From: an uncultured Nitrosospira sp.
GTDB lineage: Bacteria; Nitrospirota; Nitrospiria; Nitrospirales; Nitrospiraceae
Reading direction: 5' to 3'
NCBI GenBank assembly: GCA_900696515.1
Contig: CAADGK010000133.1
Location: 62,001 to 126,000 of the forward strand
Length of the DNA: 64,000 nucleotides
Shown here piece after piece: positions 45,858-56,018 of this stretch (position 1 is its first letter; every line of letters starts with the position of its first letter). A model generated the notes under the pieces. That model made no database searches and was not told the origin of the DNA. It worked only from the letters and a program-made list of their open reading frames with translations. Made by a program: the position numbers and the translations under genes.

Positions 45858-46685
45858 CTAGGTGGCCAACATTGCCTTCATATCCGCCAGCGTCAAGGAC
45901 GATCGTCCGGCCTTATTCAGCACGGTGCCCAGGACCGGCCGTGAGTTCTTGACGAGGGAGAGGGCTCGCTGCAACTCCGCCCCCGTCGTCCTCCCCTCCT
46001 CGACAACCATCAGCAGCGCATCCGTGTACGGAGAGAAGGCCAGGACATCCGCGGTATGGAGCAACGGAGGGAGGTCAAAAATAACGACGCGAGAAGGGTA
46101 GCGATGCTTCAACTCTTCCACCAACGCCACCATTTTAGGCGAGGTCAAGATCTCGGTTGAATTCGAGATGGCGCGACCGCCCGGCAACAGAACAAACCGC
46201 CCGATCCCGGGGTGCAACAGCAGGTCTTCAACGGGCTGATCATCAAGCAAGTAGTCGGCCAACCCGACACAATCCTTCAAACCGAAGACCTGATGCACTG
46301 TAGGATCCTGAAGGTCGGAATCCACCAAAAGCACCGTCTGCGTGGTTTCCATGGCGAGACTCACCGCCAAATTGACGGCCGTCAGTGTTTTTCCCTCTCC
46401 ATAGCCGGGACTCGTCACACCGACGACATTCCATCCGTTTTCACGAAGCCGCTGTGTCACCTGGGTGCGAAGAATCTTGTATGCATCGACGAAGGGCCCC
46501 TTCTTGTGCGCCGCCATCACTCGATGCTCCCGCAAGACCGTGTGCGGAATGCTCAGCGACCTGGTCTTCGTATAGGTAATTGAAGACGGCACCGACTGGG
46601 TCGCCGTTCGCCGGGAGCGCTCGCCACCGGCAGAAGAACCCTTGAAGTCCTTATACAACTCAAGTGCGGCACGGATACGATCCAT
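45858..46685 (-). CDS. CpsD/CapB-type tyrosine kinase ATPase
   Basis: Bacterial tyrosine-kinase-family ATPase that normally regulates polysaccharide chain-length proteins. The 275 residues have Walker A (TSPGYGEGKTLTAVNLA), Walker A' (VLLVDSDLQDPTVHQVFG) and Walker B (VVIFDLPPLLHTAD). The C-terminus ends LTLADMKAMLAT without the tyrosine cluster usually autophosphorylated in this family. GGAAGG precedes the ATG; the chain-length gene ends 14 bp upstream, so they are coupled. Confidence 0.88.
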   Translation of the reverse strand: MDRIRAALELYKDFKGSSAGGERSRRTATQSVPSSITYTKTRSLSIPHTVLREHRVMAAHKKGPFVDAYKILRTQVTQRLRENGWNVVGVTSPGYGEGKTLTAVNLAVSLAMETTQTVLLVDSDLQDPTVHQVFGLKDCVGLADYLLDDQPVEDLLLHPGIGRFVLLPGGRAISNSTEILTSPKMVALVEELKHRYPSRVVIFDLPPLLHTADVLAFSPYTDALLMVVEEGRTTGAELQRALSLVKNSRPVLGTVLNKAGRSSLTLADMKAMLAT

Positions 46686-46699
46686 ATCAACCTTCCGGG

Positions 46700-48472
46700 T
46701 TATTCCCCGCCAAACCGTCTCAATGCGGAAAACCACAACACGTCCAATGGGGTCACAAAAATATGGACCAGCACGATAGTCGTCGCGACCACGCCGACTC
46801 CCGCGGTTTGCACGACCCTTCTCCTGAGCTTGACGTGGGACAGGTCGTTTTCGTTCGGCATGAACGGAATCACCGCGAGGGGGAACTGCTGCGTCAAGAC
46901 CACAAGCTGGTCCGGCGTCCGGATGGAATGGTCGAGTGCTTCCGCAGCCGCACCCGCGCCGATTCCCCCGCCCACCGCAAGGAGGAACCCGAGAAGTACG
47001 ATAGCGAACCGATTGGGTTTATACGGCTTCTCGGGAAGACTGGGCGGGTCGATGAGCGAGAAGCGTTCCCCTTTTCGCTGAACCTCCAGCCCTTCCGAAA
47101 CCTTGGCTTCCAGCAGCCTGGAGCGAATTTCTTGATACTTTTGTCCGGAAGTATCCCGGTCTCGCATCAGTACCAGATACTCCGGCTCAATCTCCGGTCC
47201 GCGCTCCAGGCGCGTCGCGTACCCTTGTAACCGTCGCTTGATATCAGTACGGGTATTGCGGAGTGCCTCCAACGAAGACGTCACGGAGTTTAACTGGGCC
47301 TGCAGATTGATATAGGCCGGGTTCTCAGGCCGCTGATGGGTCACTTTCCTTGGTACGCTTCGAAGTCGATGCAACTCCTGTTCAAGGCCTGCGACTTTTC
47401 TTCGAGTCTGTAGCACATCGGGATGCTCGGGCCCCAATCGCTCTGAATCCGCGGCGAGGGCCGTACGGGCCTCCATCAGCCGCTTGGACGCTTCGTCGGC
47501 ATCAGAGGATTCTCCAGCCTCCTTCTCCAACGCGTCGATTTCCTGTTTCATCTTCATGATATCGGGATGCTCCGGAGAGAAATTGGCGGTGGCGCCGGCG
47601 TATTCGGCCCGCAAAGCCCGTAAACGTTCCGTCGAATCCAAGATGCGTTCCCCCGTGACCGATAGGATCGGGGTATTCGGCTTCACGGTCGCCAATTCCC
47701 CTTCGAGATAGGTCTTGCGTTCATCCAGGCCTCGAATTTGCTGATCGACATCCATCAACTCACGCTCGGCTTGGTTCATCAATTGCTGATTCAAGGGCAT
47801 CAATTCCGGAAGCGCCCCTTTTGCCCGATGTTTGAACGAGGCGATTCGTTCGTCGATCTCCTTGATATGGCGAGCCAGATTTTCCGCTTCCTGTTGGAGA
47901 AACGAAGTGGCCTCTTGCGCCTGCCGTTCACGGCTCTTCAAATTTTCTCCCAAGAATAGACTCGTCAGTTCGTTCGCGACCTTCTGGGCCACTTCGGGAG
48001 CTCGGTTCTGATACGACACGGTAAAGGCAATGGTCGCCTTGGTGGCATGTTGCGTACGCTTATCCACGACATCCGCGCTGATCACCTCAACTTCGATATC
48101 CTTGACGAATCGCTTGACGATCTCCTCGGCCGGAGTGTTCTTGCGAAGGTCCTGGTACAGGTTAAACTGTTCCACCACTTTCCAGAGCGTCGTCCGACTC
48201 ATCACCTGTTGTTTGATGGTCTCAATACGCTGATCGGCATAACTCGTGATGGTTGATCGGACAAGATCAGACGGGATCTCCTGTTCCTCGATCAAGATCG
48301 TAGCCGTCGACTTATACGTCGGCGGCCAGAGAAACGCCAACAGCAGCGCCCCAGTCAACAAGCCAAGGCTGGTCAACAGAATTAGTCTGCGACGCCGTTG
48401 AAAGGCCGTGATGTAGTCGCTCACGCCCATGACTCGCTCGGAATGCTGTCCCGGTCCTTGTGACTGTGCCAT
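46700..48472 (-). CDS. Wzz-type polysaccharide chain-length determinant
   Basis: Inner-membrane co-polymerase of 590 residues with an N-terminal membrane helix (LILLTSLGLLTGALLLAFLW), a long periplasmic coiled-coil region (about 170-420) and a second membrane helix near 500 (FAIVLLGFLLAVGGGIGAGA), plus a final hydrophobic segment. This matches the chain-length proteins of exosortase-associated EPS clusters. Separate from, but adjacent to, its kinase partner. Four bases separate it from the upstream barrel gene. Confidence 0.88.
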   Translation of the reverse strand: MAQSQGPGQHSERVMGVSDYITAFQRRRRLILLTSLGLLTGALLLAFLWPPTYKSTATILIEEQEIPSDLVRSTITSYADQRIETIKQQVMSRTTLWKVVEQFNLYQDLRKNTPAEEIVKRFVKDIEVEVISADVVDKRTQHATKATIAFTVSYQNRAPEVAQKVANELTSLFLGENLKSRERQAQEATSFLQQEAENLARHIKEIDERIASFKHRAKGALPELMPLNQQLMNQAERELMDVDQQIRGLDERKTYLEGELATVKPNTPILSVTGERILDSTERLRALRAEYAGATANFSPEHPDIMKMKQEIDALEKEAGESSDADEASKRLMEARTALAADSERLGPEHPDVLQTRRKVAGLEQELHRLRSVPRKVTHQRPENPAYINLQAQLNSVTSSLEALRNTRTDIKRRLQGYATRLERGPEIEPEYLVLMRDRDTSGQKYQEIRSRLLEAKVSEGLEVQRKGERFSLIDPPSLPEKPYKPNRFAIVLLGFLLAVGGGIGAGAAAEALDHSIRTPDQLVVLTQQFPLAVIPFMPNENDLSHVKLRRRVVQTAGVGVVATTIVLVHIFVTPLDVLWFSALRRFGGE

Positions 48473-48476
48473 AGCC

Positions 48477-49703
48477 TTATTGGGAGAACGAGAAACGCGG
48501 TGGAGAATAGGTCACCATGAATGTCGTCGCATGGGATTCAGCCGAACTGAATGCGTTGTCGGTATCACGCCATCGATACACGTACGAGACCTCCGCGCGC
48601 CACCATTCGAGAAACTGCCACGTCAACTTCGGTGCCACACTGACATAGCGGTTGTCCGGAAAAGTCCCGCCTATGGCCGTGCCCGCCTTGCCGGTCGTGA
48701 GCATTCCCACCACATTCAGCCCGCAGGTCAGGGTCTCCGAGAGGTCATAGGCTCCTGAGACCTCGCCCCGATTCGTCTGAATTAAGAGTCCGAATCCACT
48801 GGGAGTCAGATCCCGAGCGAACGTCACCTGCACCGAAGCCCGCTCATACTTTTTCATCATACTGGCCCCCGCCAACCACACAGTCTCAGCGGCATCAACG
48901 GAGCCGACGGGCGTCTGCGTTGTGGAGGACAAAAACCTGGGTCCGCCATACACCGTTCCCGTCAACGATTCATCAAACACATGGGTAAGACTCATATTGA
49001 TACCCGGGAAGTTCGCCTGAAATGGGAGCGGCGAGTCCGTTGTGCGGAAATCCGTATAGGATCCGGTCAGGTGAACCTGATCCCGCTCCGTCAACTGATA
49101 CTGCAATCCACCCGATCCGCCCACCACGCGATGATCCGCCAACCTAGCGGTTTCATAGGTCGTATCCGACAACTGCACACTCGACTGCACCGACAACTTT
49201 TCCGTCACCGTTCTTGTCCAGGTCGGATTAAAGGTCCACTGATTGCGCTGGGCGAACTGCAGTACTACTCCTGTTGCCTGCAATTCACCGAGCAACGTAT
49301 TGTCACGGGTGAATCCTCCGTTGAATCCAAAGACATCTTGCTCTGTTCGATAACGCATCGACAAAGGAGCAAACACGTTCGTAAATTGCCGGTCCTCTCC
49401 CCCGAAATATCCGACAATGTCCGCGGCCAGCCTGCTGCTCACGTCGAGCCGCTCGGTCTTGCCGGACAATTCCGCCGCCGGTGTGATCCAATAGCCATAG
49501 GTGTCGTGATGGGGGAGCGGCGTCAACAGTAAGTTACTGTTATAGACTCCCTTTGTCCCGAGAGATGGAGACAACGACCATTCCGCCGCTTCGCTTTGGG
49601 ATGTCGCGCCGTCTCCCATGAGCCAGATTGCCAACAGGAACGTCCCAATCCTCCGGGTGCATTGAAATCGATCTCCGCCTCCAACCTCCTGCCTCCTACA
49701 CAT
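48477..49703 (-). CDS. Outer-membrane beta-barrel protein of the EPS cluster
   Basis: A 408-residue protein with a signal peptide (cleavage near SEAAEW) and a beta-barrel pattern throughout, ending in the aromatic sequence SPPRFSFSQ. It resembles the outer-membrane proteins often found in exosortase/EPS gene sets. It lies 3 bp after the Wza-like gene and 4 bp before the chain-length gene, so it probably serves as an outer-membrane component for polysaccharide secretion; this is inferred from position. Confidence 0.75.
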   Translation of the reverse strand: MCRRQEVGGGDRFQCTRRIGTFLLAIWLMGDGATSQSEAAEWSLSPSLGTKGVYNSNLLLTPLPHHDTYGYWITPAAELSGKTERLDVSSRLAADIVGYFGGEDRQFTNVFAPLSMRYRTEQDVFGFNGGFTRDNTLLGELQATGVVLQFAQRNQWTFNPTWTRTVTEKLSVQSSVQLSDTTYETARLADHRVVGGSGGLQYQLTERDQVHLTGSYTDFRTTDSPLPFQANFPGINMSLTHVFDESLTGTVYGGPRFLSSTTQTPVGSVDAAETVWLAGASMMKKYERASVQVTFARDLTPSGFGLLIQTNRGEVSGAYDLSETLTCGLNVVGMLTTGKAGTAIGGTFPDNRYVSVAPKLTWQFLEWWRAEVSYVYRWRDTDNAFSSAESHATTFMVTYSPPRFSFSQ

Positions 49704-49706
49704 CAG

Positions 49707-50306
49707 CTACGGCACCATGACGACGTCACCGCGCTGGAGGAGAATATTCTGTTCCAAATCTCTCCCTTTTCGAATATCTCCATAACGGAACGGAATAGCC
49801 TGCTGCGCTCCCCTCACGCGGCGCATCACCTTGATATCGTTTTCCCCGGCAAACGGCGTCAGCCCTCCGGCAAGGCTGAGCGCCTGCAGCACATCGGTGT
49901 AATGGCCGATCACATACTCACCCGGTTTATTGACCCGCCCGACGACATACACCTTGTAGCTGGCCACTTTCGTCACGGCCACGGAGACATTGGGATTCGG
50001 GATATACTTCGTGAGCCGCTTCACCAGATCACCACGAATGTCATCGACGGTCTGATTCTCCGCCTGAATGTCGCCGACGAGCGGAAACGAAAACATGCCA
50101 TCTGGTCGCACGACCACCTCGCGTGTCAGTTGTTCATCTTTCCAGACCGACACCAGCAGGACATCCTCCGCGCCAAGCCGGTATCCCGGCTCAAGCTCGG
50201 ATACTACAGAGGCCGGTATCGCATCGCCGGCACGAACAGGCATCGCCGCCATCGTGACAGCCGCCATCACTCCCACACCTACCAGTGTTCGTACTGAACG
50301 CAACAT
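49707..50306 (-). CDS. Wza-like polysaccharide export protein
   Basis: Periplasmic/outer-membrane export protein of 199 residues. Signal peptide ending MPVRAGDA, then a polysaccharide export domain (YRLGAEDVLLVSVWKDEQLT, VVRPDGMFSFPLVGDIQAE) and an SLBB domain (YKVYVVGRVNKPGEYVIGHY). It lacks a lipobox cysteine, unlike E. coli Wza. It sits 9 bp after the PrsT-like gene in the run. Confidence 0.88.
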   Translation of the reverse strand: MLRSVRTLVGVGVMAAVTMAAMPVRAGDAIPASVVSELEPGYRLGAEDVLLVSVWKDEQLTREVVVRPDGMFSFPLVGDIQAENQTVDDIRGDLVKRLTKYIPNPNVSVAVTKVASYKVYVVGRVNKPGEYVIGHYTDVLQALSLAGGLTPFAGENDIKVMRRVRGAQQAIPFRYGDIRKGRDLEQNILLQRGDVVMVP

Positions 50307-50315
50307 GGCCTCTCC

Positions 50316-52703
50316 TTACCCCCTTAGCTGTGCGAGAGCCTGTTCGGCTTCTCGTCGTCCTTCGAATGGCTCGGGACTCTTGAGCGCCTTGGCAAGATAA
50401 GCGCGGGCCTCATCCCGTTGACCGGACCGGAACAAAGCGATGCCAAGGTGATAATTCAGGACAGACAGGTCCGGCGACTTGGCGACCGCGTCTTTCAGCA
50501 ATCGGATCGCTTCCTCCTGTTGCCCCATCTTCAGTCGAACCCACCCGAGTGTGTCGATGAACAACGGATGCGGCGCCTCCTTCTCGAACTCTCTGCTGAG
50601 ACCGAAGGCTTTCTGCAAACTTGCCGGATCCCCTTTATGATCGACGAGCAGCACGGCCAAATTATTCGCCGCCAGCAGATTCCGCGGATTCAACCGCAAG
50701 GTCGCCTCGTAGGCGGTCACGGCATGATCAAGCTGTCCTTGTTGCGAATGGGCGGACGCCAACAATAGGTACAACTCTTCGCTCTCGGGGTTGGCGGCGA
50801 GACCATCCGTTACAATTTGCACCGCGACATCCGGCTTTTGCTTCGACAGGGACAAGGAGGCCCAGTCAAGCCATGGTGTCAGCCACTTGGAATTGATTCG
50901 AGTCGCTTCCCGATAGTGGAGCGCGGCCTCGTCATACTGCTGAGCCCGCGACAAGACTTCCCCCAGAAGTCCATGAGCAAAGGGATGGTCCTTGCGAGCA
51001 GCCAGGATGGACTCCAGCCTGGCTGTCGCGCGATCCACCTGCCCTAACGCCACTTCCACCTTTACAAGCGACAGTAACGGCTCGGGTTCATTCGGAGCGA
51101 GCGCGATGGCCCTTTCGTAGGCCAGACTCGCCTCACTGAGACGGCGCTGCGCCTCGTAAAACCGGCCCTCGGCCAGCAGCGCAACGGGCTGCTTTCCCCC
51201 TGATGCCTGGCGAAGTCGCGTTAAGGTGCGCTCCGCTTCCTGCCAGTTTTTCGTCACCACATCCAGCGTCATCAACATCTCAAGCGCGGTGACATCATGA
51301 GGACGTTGCTTCAAGAGCTCTTCGAGTCGCGCACGGGCCTGCTGGTGCCGACCGCTTCGGCTCTCCAGTAAGGCCAGTGATCGCTTGGCATCCGCCTGGT
51401 CCGGATACAGAGCCACGGCCCGTTCAAAGCTGTCTTTGGCAAGGTTGATATCGCCGGTCAGCTGATAGGCCTGACCAAGCAGATAATGCACCGTACCCAG
51501 TTCGGGCTGATCATGGAGGACCGTGCGGAACGCCTGCACTGCATCCTTCCCGCTTCGTCGAGTCAATGCCATTCGCCCCACAAGAACCAACCCTTCCGTC
51601 GATCGAGGGTTCTCTTTTAATACCTCCTGAACCTGGCGTTCAGCATCGGCCTGCTTTCCCTCCAGAAAGTCCATTTCCGCCAACTTGACCTTGGCCTCCA
51701 GACCAATCGGCTTGTCTTTGTGCTCTTCGATCAGGGCGGCATAGCGCTGACGCGCTTTGACACCCTGTCCGCTTTGTCTATAAAGCGTACTGAGCCCGAA
51801 CTGGATTGGAGCCGAATGCGGGAGCTGTGCCGCCGCATCAAGCAGCGCCTGTTCGGCAGAAGCCACGTCCTTGTTGTTCACAAAATACTCGGCAAGCGCC
51901 AGACGGCGCTGCTCGCTGGTCGGATCAAGACCGATCGCGTCACGCAACACGGCTTCCGCTTTGTCCCTCGCTCCCTGCTCCATATGGAAACGGGCCAGTC
52001 GCACCCGATGATCAAATGACATCGGTTCAGCCTCGATCATCCGCCGTAACACGGCCTCGGCGCCGGCCGGATTGTTCGCCTGCGCCAAGACCCTGTTCAG
52101 GACACTGAGGAGATCCATGTTCCTGGAATGAATCTCCAACGCACGCCTCACTGTGGATTCCGCATCACGATATCGCCGTTGCTGCCCATACAAGGTCGCG
52201 AGGAGGACGGCGACATCCGGTTCCGTCGGAAACTCTTTTGCAAGCGCTTCCGCCTTGGAAATAACGGAAGGACTCGCCTCTTCAGTTACGGCCTGGGCCG
52301 CGATTTTCAGCGCACGGGCCTGGGGATGATGAGGATGTTGCTTCAATACTGTGTCCGCTGCTTCCACCACATGGTCGGTCAACCGAGCTTCAAGGTAGTA
52401 TTTCCCGAGAGTCATGAGGGCGGCCGTATGACCGGGAACCAGGCGGACCGCTTCCTGATACAGTTGAACGGCATTGCGCCAGTTTTTCTCTTTTTCCTCG
52501 ACTTGGGCGAAGAGATAGTAGGCTTCCGCATCTTTGGGGTCGATCTTCAGCACATTTCTCAGCGCCACTCTCGCCTTGGGATAATTGGCGGCATCCATGT
52601 ACTCCGTGGCTCGGGCGAAGTATTTCGCCTTCCGCTCCTCCGGACCGCCGCACGCGGTCACGAGAACGGCCGCAAGCAACACGATGCCGACCATCTTGCT
52701 CAT
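50316..52703 (-). CDS. prsT: PrsT-type TPR lipoprotein of the exosortase system
   Basis: A 795-residue lipoprotein (lipobox LVTAC, Cys18) made almost entirely of tetratricopeptide repeats from about 25 to 790. Size, lipobox and position between the sugar transferase and the export protein match the TPR lipoprotein commonly present in PEP-CTERM/exosortase clusters. GGAG precedes the ATG; the longer in-frame start adds a charged stretch before the signal. It probably organises the secretion complex in the periplasm or outer membrane. Confidence 0.85.
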   Translation of the reverse strand: MSKMVGIVLLAAVLVTACGGPEERKAKYFARATEYMDAANYPKARVALRNVLKIDPKDAEAYYLFAQVEEKEKNWRNAVQLYQEAVRLVPGHTAALMTLGKYYLEARLTDHVVEAADTVLKQHPHHPQARALKIAAQAVTEEASPSVISKAEALAKEFPTEPDVAVLLATLYGQQRRYRDAESTVRRALEIHSRNMDLLSVLNRVLAQANNPAGAEAVLRRMIEAEPMSFDHRVRLARFHMEQGARDKAEAVLRDAIGLDPTSEQRRLALAEYFVNNKDVASAEQALLDAAAQLPHSAPIQFGLSTLYRQSGQGVKARQRYAALIEEHKDKPIGLEAKVKLAEMDFLEGKQADAERQVQEVLKENPRSTEGLVLVGRMALTRRSGKDAVQAFRTVLHDQPELGTVHYLLGQAYQLTGDINLAKDSFERAVALYPDQADAKRSLALLESRSGRHQQARARLEELLKQRPHDVTALEMLMTLDVVTKNWQEAERTLTRLRQASGGKQPVALLAEGRFYEAQRRLSEASLAYERAIALAPNEPEPLLSLVKVEVALGQVDRATARLESILAARKDHPFAHGLLGEVLSRAQQYDEAALHYREATRINSKWLTPWLDWASLSLSKQKPDVAVQIVTDGLAANPESEELYLLLASAHSQQGQLDHAVTAYEATLRLNPRNLLAANNLAVLLVDHKGDPASLQKAFGLSREFEKEAPHPLFIDTLGWVRLKMGQQEEAIRLLKDAVAKSPDLSVLNYHLGIALFRSGQRDEARAYLAKALKSPEPFEGRREAEQALAQLRG

Positions 52704-52777
52704 ATCGACACTCCGGCCACGACGCTCATGCGGCTTCCCAACTTTCATGCCTGTAGGTTATTACGTAACGTGCTTCG

Positions 52778-54412
52778 CTACAACAAAATCCGAATTCCCA
52801 ACCCGAAGAGAATCCAGAGCGACACGAGACCCAGCTGTCTGACACGAGCGGAAAACGCGTGAAGGAGCAACTCGAAGGAAAAGAAGAGCACGAGTAATTT
52901 GGCGGCAAACATGCCCAAATGCGAGACATCCGCGCTGACCCCGGGAAGCAGCGGAAAGGTCACGGCCAAGAATACCATTAAATAGTCGAGCGGTGTCGTC
53001 TGGAACCGGCTCTCCTGATTGAAGCGAAGACTGAGGAACACCATGACGGCGGCGACGACAAAAAAGACGTTGTGCGCCGTCGCGACGACGGAGACGGCGC
53101 CGGTTCGAGACCCCTCGCAGACATAGAGCAAGAACGTGGTGCCGACATAGAGCCCCCCGCGCACGAAGTAGGGAGCCACCTGCGAAGAGCAGGAAAGGCC
53201 GATCAGCACCACGGCGAACAGCGCGATGGAGACATACCCCACATCGTTGGGAACCGAGGAGGGCAGAAAGACCAGCGCGATCAGAAACAACGGAACCGTC
53301 ACCGCCAGGAACTGGATTGGTACATCCGTGAGCCAAGGGCCGTTGACGAATCTGGCGATGGTGGCATTGGCAAACACATGGCCCGCTCGAGAAGTGGGAG
53401 CGGGAAAGAGCCCTCGTCCCGCCGCAATAAACAGCATCAGGACGAAGAACGCCAGCCCCAGATAGAGCGGCACGATGAGTCTGTCGGACTGCCATCGTAA
53501 AAGATACGCCACGCCAATCATGCCGGCCTGGATCAAATAGATCACGGTCACGGCCTCATAGTGTGTCAGTCCGACCTTGAGCAACTTGTGATGGATATGT
53601 GCTCTATCTCCGACGAACGGCGACCGCCCCTCGGCCAACCGCTGCGCCGTGACCCCAAGGGTGTCCAGGAACGGCAAACCCAGAAGAAAGAGCGCGAGAC
53701 TGGGGCTGAAAGGACCGCGGGATGAGTCCGTCAGCAAGACAGCCAACACTCCCATCATGAATCCCAGGAGCTGGCTCCCGCCATCCCCCATGAAGATACG
53801 GGCGGGATAGGTGTTGTACCGCAGAAACCCCAAGATCGCCCCGAGAAAGGGAACGGTGAGCATGAGCACAGTCGAGTCATTGGACAGATAGGCCAGATAG
53901 GCGATTCCGCTGAGGGTGAGGAACGACAGTCCGCCCGCCAGGCCGTCCAACCCATCCGTCAAATTCACGGCATTTGACACAGCGATCAAAAACACGACGG
54001 TCACGCACATCCCAGCCCATGCCGGTACGTCCACATCGGGGAGAAAGGGGAGCGTGGTAAACCAGATCTCTCCGCCGACCACGACAGCAAGCGCCGCGAT
54101 CAACTGCCCGACTATTTTGACTCGGTAGCTCAGATCGGCCCGGTCATCCCAGACACCGAACAACACGATAATCCCGCACCCCGCTAACACCGAGAAGGTC
54201 GTGACATCCTGAGGCGCCCACCAGGCAATCGAGCCACAAGCTCCGACGGCAAAGGCAATCCCACCGATCCTCGGCACCGCATGCGCATGCACTTTCCGGC
54301 CTCCCGGCTGATCCATGATCTGGAACCGCTCTGCCACGATCCGCAAGAACGGAATCAGAGCCATGCAGACCAGCAGGGCCGTCATAGAACTGAAAAAGAG
54401 TTCGTTCAGCAT
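52778..54412 (-). CDS. WecA/MraY-family polyprenyl-phosphate sugar-1-phosphate transferase with extra membrane domain
   Basis: Starts lipid-linked polysaccharide synthesis by loading a sugar phosphate on undecaprenyl phosphate. The N-terminal 340 residues carry the family motifs VNLTDGLDGLAGGLSFLTLS near 155 and RAHIHHKLLKVGLTHYEAVT near 270. An added C-terminal region of about 200 residues has five or six further hydrophobic segments (from PIQFLAVTVPLFLIALVFLP to the end), not found in ordinary 340-residue relatives. GGGAG precedes the ATG. It follows the exosortase by 31 bp. Confidence 0.87.
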   Translation of the reverse strand: MLNELFFSSMTALLVCMALIPFLRIVAERFQIMDQPGGRKVHAHAVPRIGGIAFAVGACGSIAWWAPQDVTTFSVLAGCGIIVLFGVWDDRADLSYRVKIVGQLIAALAVVVGGEIWFTTLPFLPDVDVPAWAGMCVTVVFLIAVSNAVNLTDGLDGLAGGLSFLTLSGIAYLAYLSNDSTVLMLTVPFLGAILGFLRYNTYPARIFMGDGGSQLLGFMMGVLAVLLTDSSRGPFSPSLALFLLGLPFLDTLGVTAQRLAEGRSPFVGDRAHIHHKLLKVGLTHYEAVTVIYLIQAGMIGVAYLLRWQSDRLIVPLYLGLAFFVLMLFIAAGRGLFPAPTSRAGHVFANATIARFVNGPWLTDVPIQFLAVTVPLFLIALVFLPSSVPNDVGYVSIALFAVVLIGLSCSSQVAPYFVRGGLYVGTTFLLYVCEGSRTGAVSVVATAHNVFFVVAAVMVFLSLRFNQESRFQTTPLDYLMVFLAVTFPLLPGVSADVSHLGMFAAKLLVLFFSFELLLHAFSARVRQLGLVSLWILFGLGIRILL

Positions 54413-54443
54413 GGGTACTCCCGCCGATCCTGTGCCGCTCTGC

Positions 54444-56018
54444 TCAGTCCGGCACAAACCTCGTCAGCTCGCCCTCAACGGCCGTTGCAAATTCCTGGAG
54501 GCGTTGGTCGACCGTGGATTCGGATTCACCGGGACCGACAAGGGCGGCCAATCTCACCAGGGCTCCGTCGGTCCGTTGCCGGACAAACGCGTCCCACAAG
54601 AGATACCACTTGACCAGATATTCGCTCGTGAGATTGCGATCGCGCTGCTTAAACCAATACAGAACGATTTGTTTTTGATCCCCCTTCTGAATAATGGCGC
54701 GATTGGCTCTCAGCGGTTGCAGCGTCGGCTCCGGGGCCCGCAGTTCTGTTTGCGTCAATGAAGCGATTTCCCAGCCGCCCCCCGGCAAACAACTTTGAGG
54801 CGAGTGAGCCGACTGTCCCTTCCGTTGTGATTGATAGTAGGCCGCATAGAAATTCACCTGATGGTTGGTGACCGAGCGATAGTCCGCAAGCACATAATCA
54901 TCGAACCGAAGGGCCTCGATATACTGCTGCTCAAGGGGAAAGGGCTGGCCGTGCCATCCGTTGATCTGCATCGGAAAATCCACGAAGGCTGGCCGCGACG
55001 GAGGAGTTTCTTCACGATCCATGAGCAACGTGCCGAGCAATGCACAGGGGGCAAACAGCGCCACACTGCATAAATAGGCCGGTCCCGGAAAGAAGAGACG
55101 CTGAGGCTGGACGCTCGCCCCGCCGCCCCGAACTGGTTCCGCTTCCTGATTTCGCCATCTCAAATGCTCGCCCAACGATTTCCCCCGCTCTTGTGTGCCG
55201 AGCCTCTCCAACCACGCCATCTCCAAAACCAGCAAGCCCAAACTCACCATGAAGATCACCCACCCCTCAAAGAGGTGGTAGAACCCCTCAGCAGCGCCTT
55301 TCCCCTGAAGCTCGACCAACACGCCGATCATGCCGATCCGGAAACCGTTAATGACGATCGAAATGGGGATCGCGGAAAGGACCAGCACAACTCGCTTCCA
55401 CAGCCGGTCCTTAAAACAGTACGCGCAGAGCAGCGCAAGAGACAACAGAGGAAGCAGATAACGAATCCCGCTGCAGGCTTCCACGACTTGGAGTTGAACC
55501 GGCCCCAGGTCGATGACATTGCCTTCTCGATAGGCCATCACCCCGACAAGTTGGAGACAGCCGACACCAAGCGATGAGGACCACAATTGCAGTTGACTCG
55601 CCAAGGTCGCATAAAAGAATGTAGGAAGAGGAATGGCCGTCAGGAGATAGCCGAGCGGAAACGCGATCACCTTTGTGCCGCGAGGCCCAATCAGAGTCAT
55701 AGCCAACCCGACCAGGACGACCCAGAGCGAAACATGCAAGACGATATAGAGTGTAGAGAGTTCACCGACCACATAGAGCAGGAGACCCAGCCCGATCACG
55801 GCCAAGCCCCACCATGATTTCTCTGTTGAGAGTTGAGCCAGGTGATGCCGGGATTGCCAGATAAGAAATCCACTAATGAGAGGGACGAACAACCCGTGAC
55901 TGTAATCGTCACTGCCCATCCAGCGACTGAAGAGAAACACAAGACTATCGGCATACAGATAGCCCAGGAATGCGACGATCAGAATTGATGACAGATAGAG
56001 TACACGTATGCTGGCCAT
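54444..56018 (-). CDS. xrtD: Exosortase with C-terminal EpsI domain, XrtD type
   Basis: Membrane transpeptidase predicted to cut the C-terminal VPLPA signal of exported proteins and attach them to a surface structure. The 524 residues comprise an 8-helix exosortase core with the catalytic triad visible (Cys182 in VEACSGIRYLLP, Arg227 in IVINGFRIGM, His248 in FYHLFEGW) and, after about 310, an EpsI domain (FVDFPMQINGWHG, AYYQSQRKGQSAHSPQSCLP). The two adjacent genes encode VPLPA-tagged proteins, the known partner signal of XrtD. Subtype assignment rests on that context and should be checked by profile search. Confidence 0.88.
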   Translation of the reverse strand: MASIRVLYLSSILIVAFLGYLYADSLVFLFSRWMGSDDYSHGLFVPLISGFLIWQSRHHLAQLSTEKSWWGLAVIGLGLLLYVVGELSTLYIVLHVSLWVVLVGLAMTLIGPRGTKVIAFPLGYLLTAIPLPTFFYATLASQLQLWSSSLGVGCLQLVGVMAYREGNVIDLGPVQLQVVEACSGIRYLLPLLSLALLCAYCFKDRLWKRVVLVLSAIPISIVINGFRIGMIGVLVELQGKGAAEGFYHLFEGWVIFMVSLGLLVLEMAWLERLGTQERGKSLGEHLRWRNQEAEPVRGGGASVQPQRLFFPGPAYLCSVALFAPCALLGTLLMDREETPPSRPAFVDFPMQINGWHGQPFPLEQQYIEALRFDDYVLADYRSVTNHQVNFYAAYYQSQRKGQSAHSPQSCLPGGGWEIASLTQTELRAPEPTLQPLRANRAIIQKGDQKQIVLYWFKQRDRNLTSEYLVKWYLLWDAFVRQRTDGALVRLAALVGPGESESTVDQRLQEFATAVEGELTRFVPD

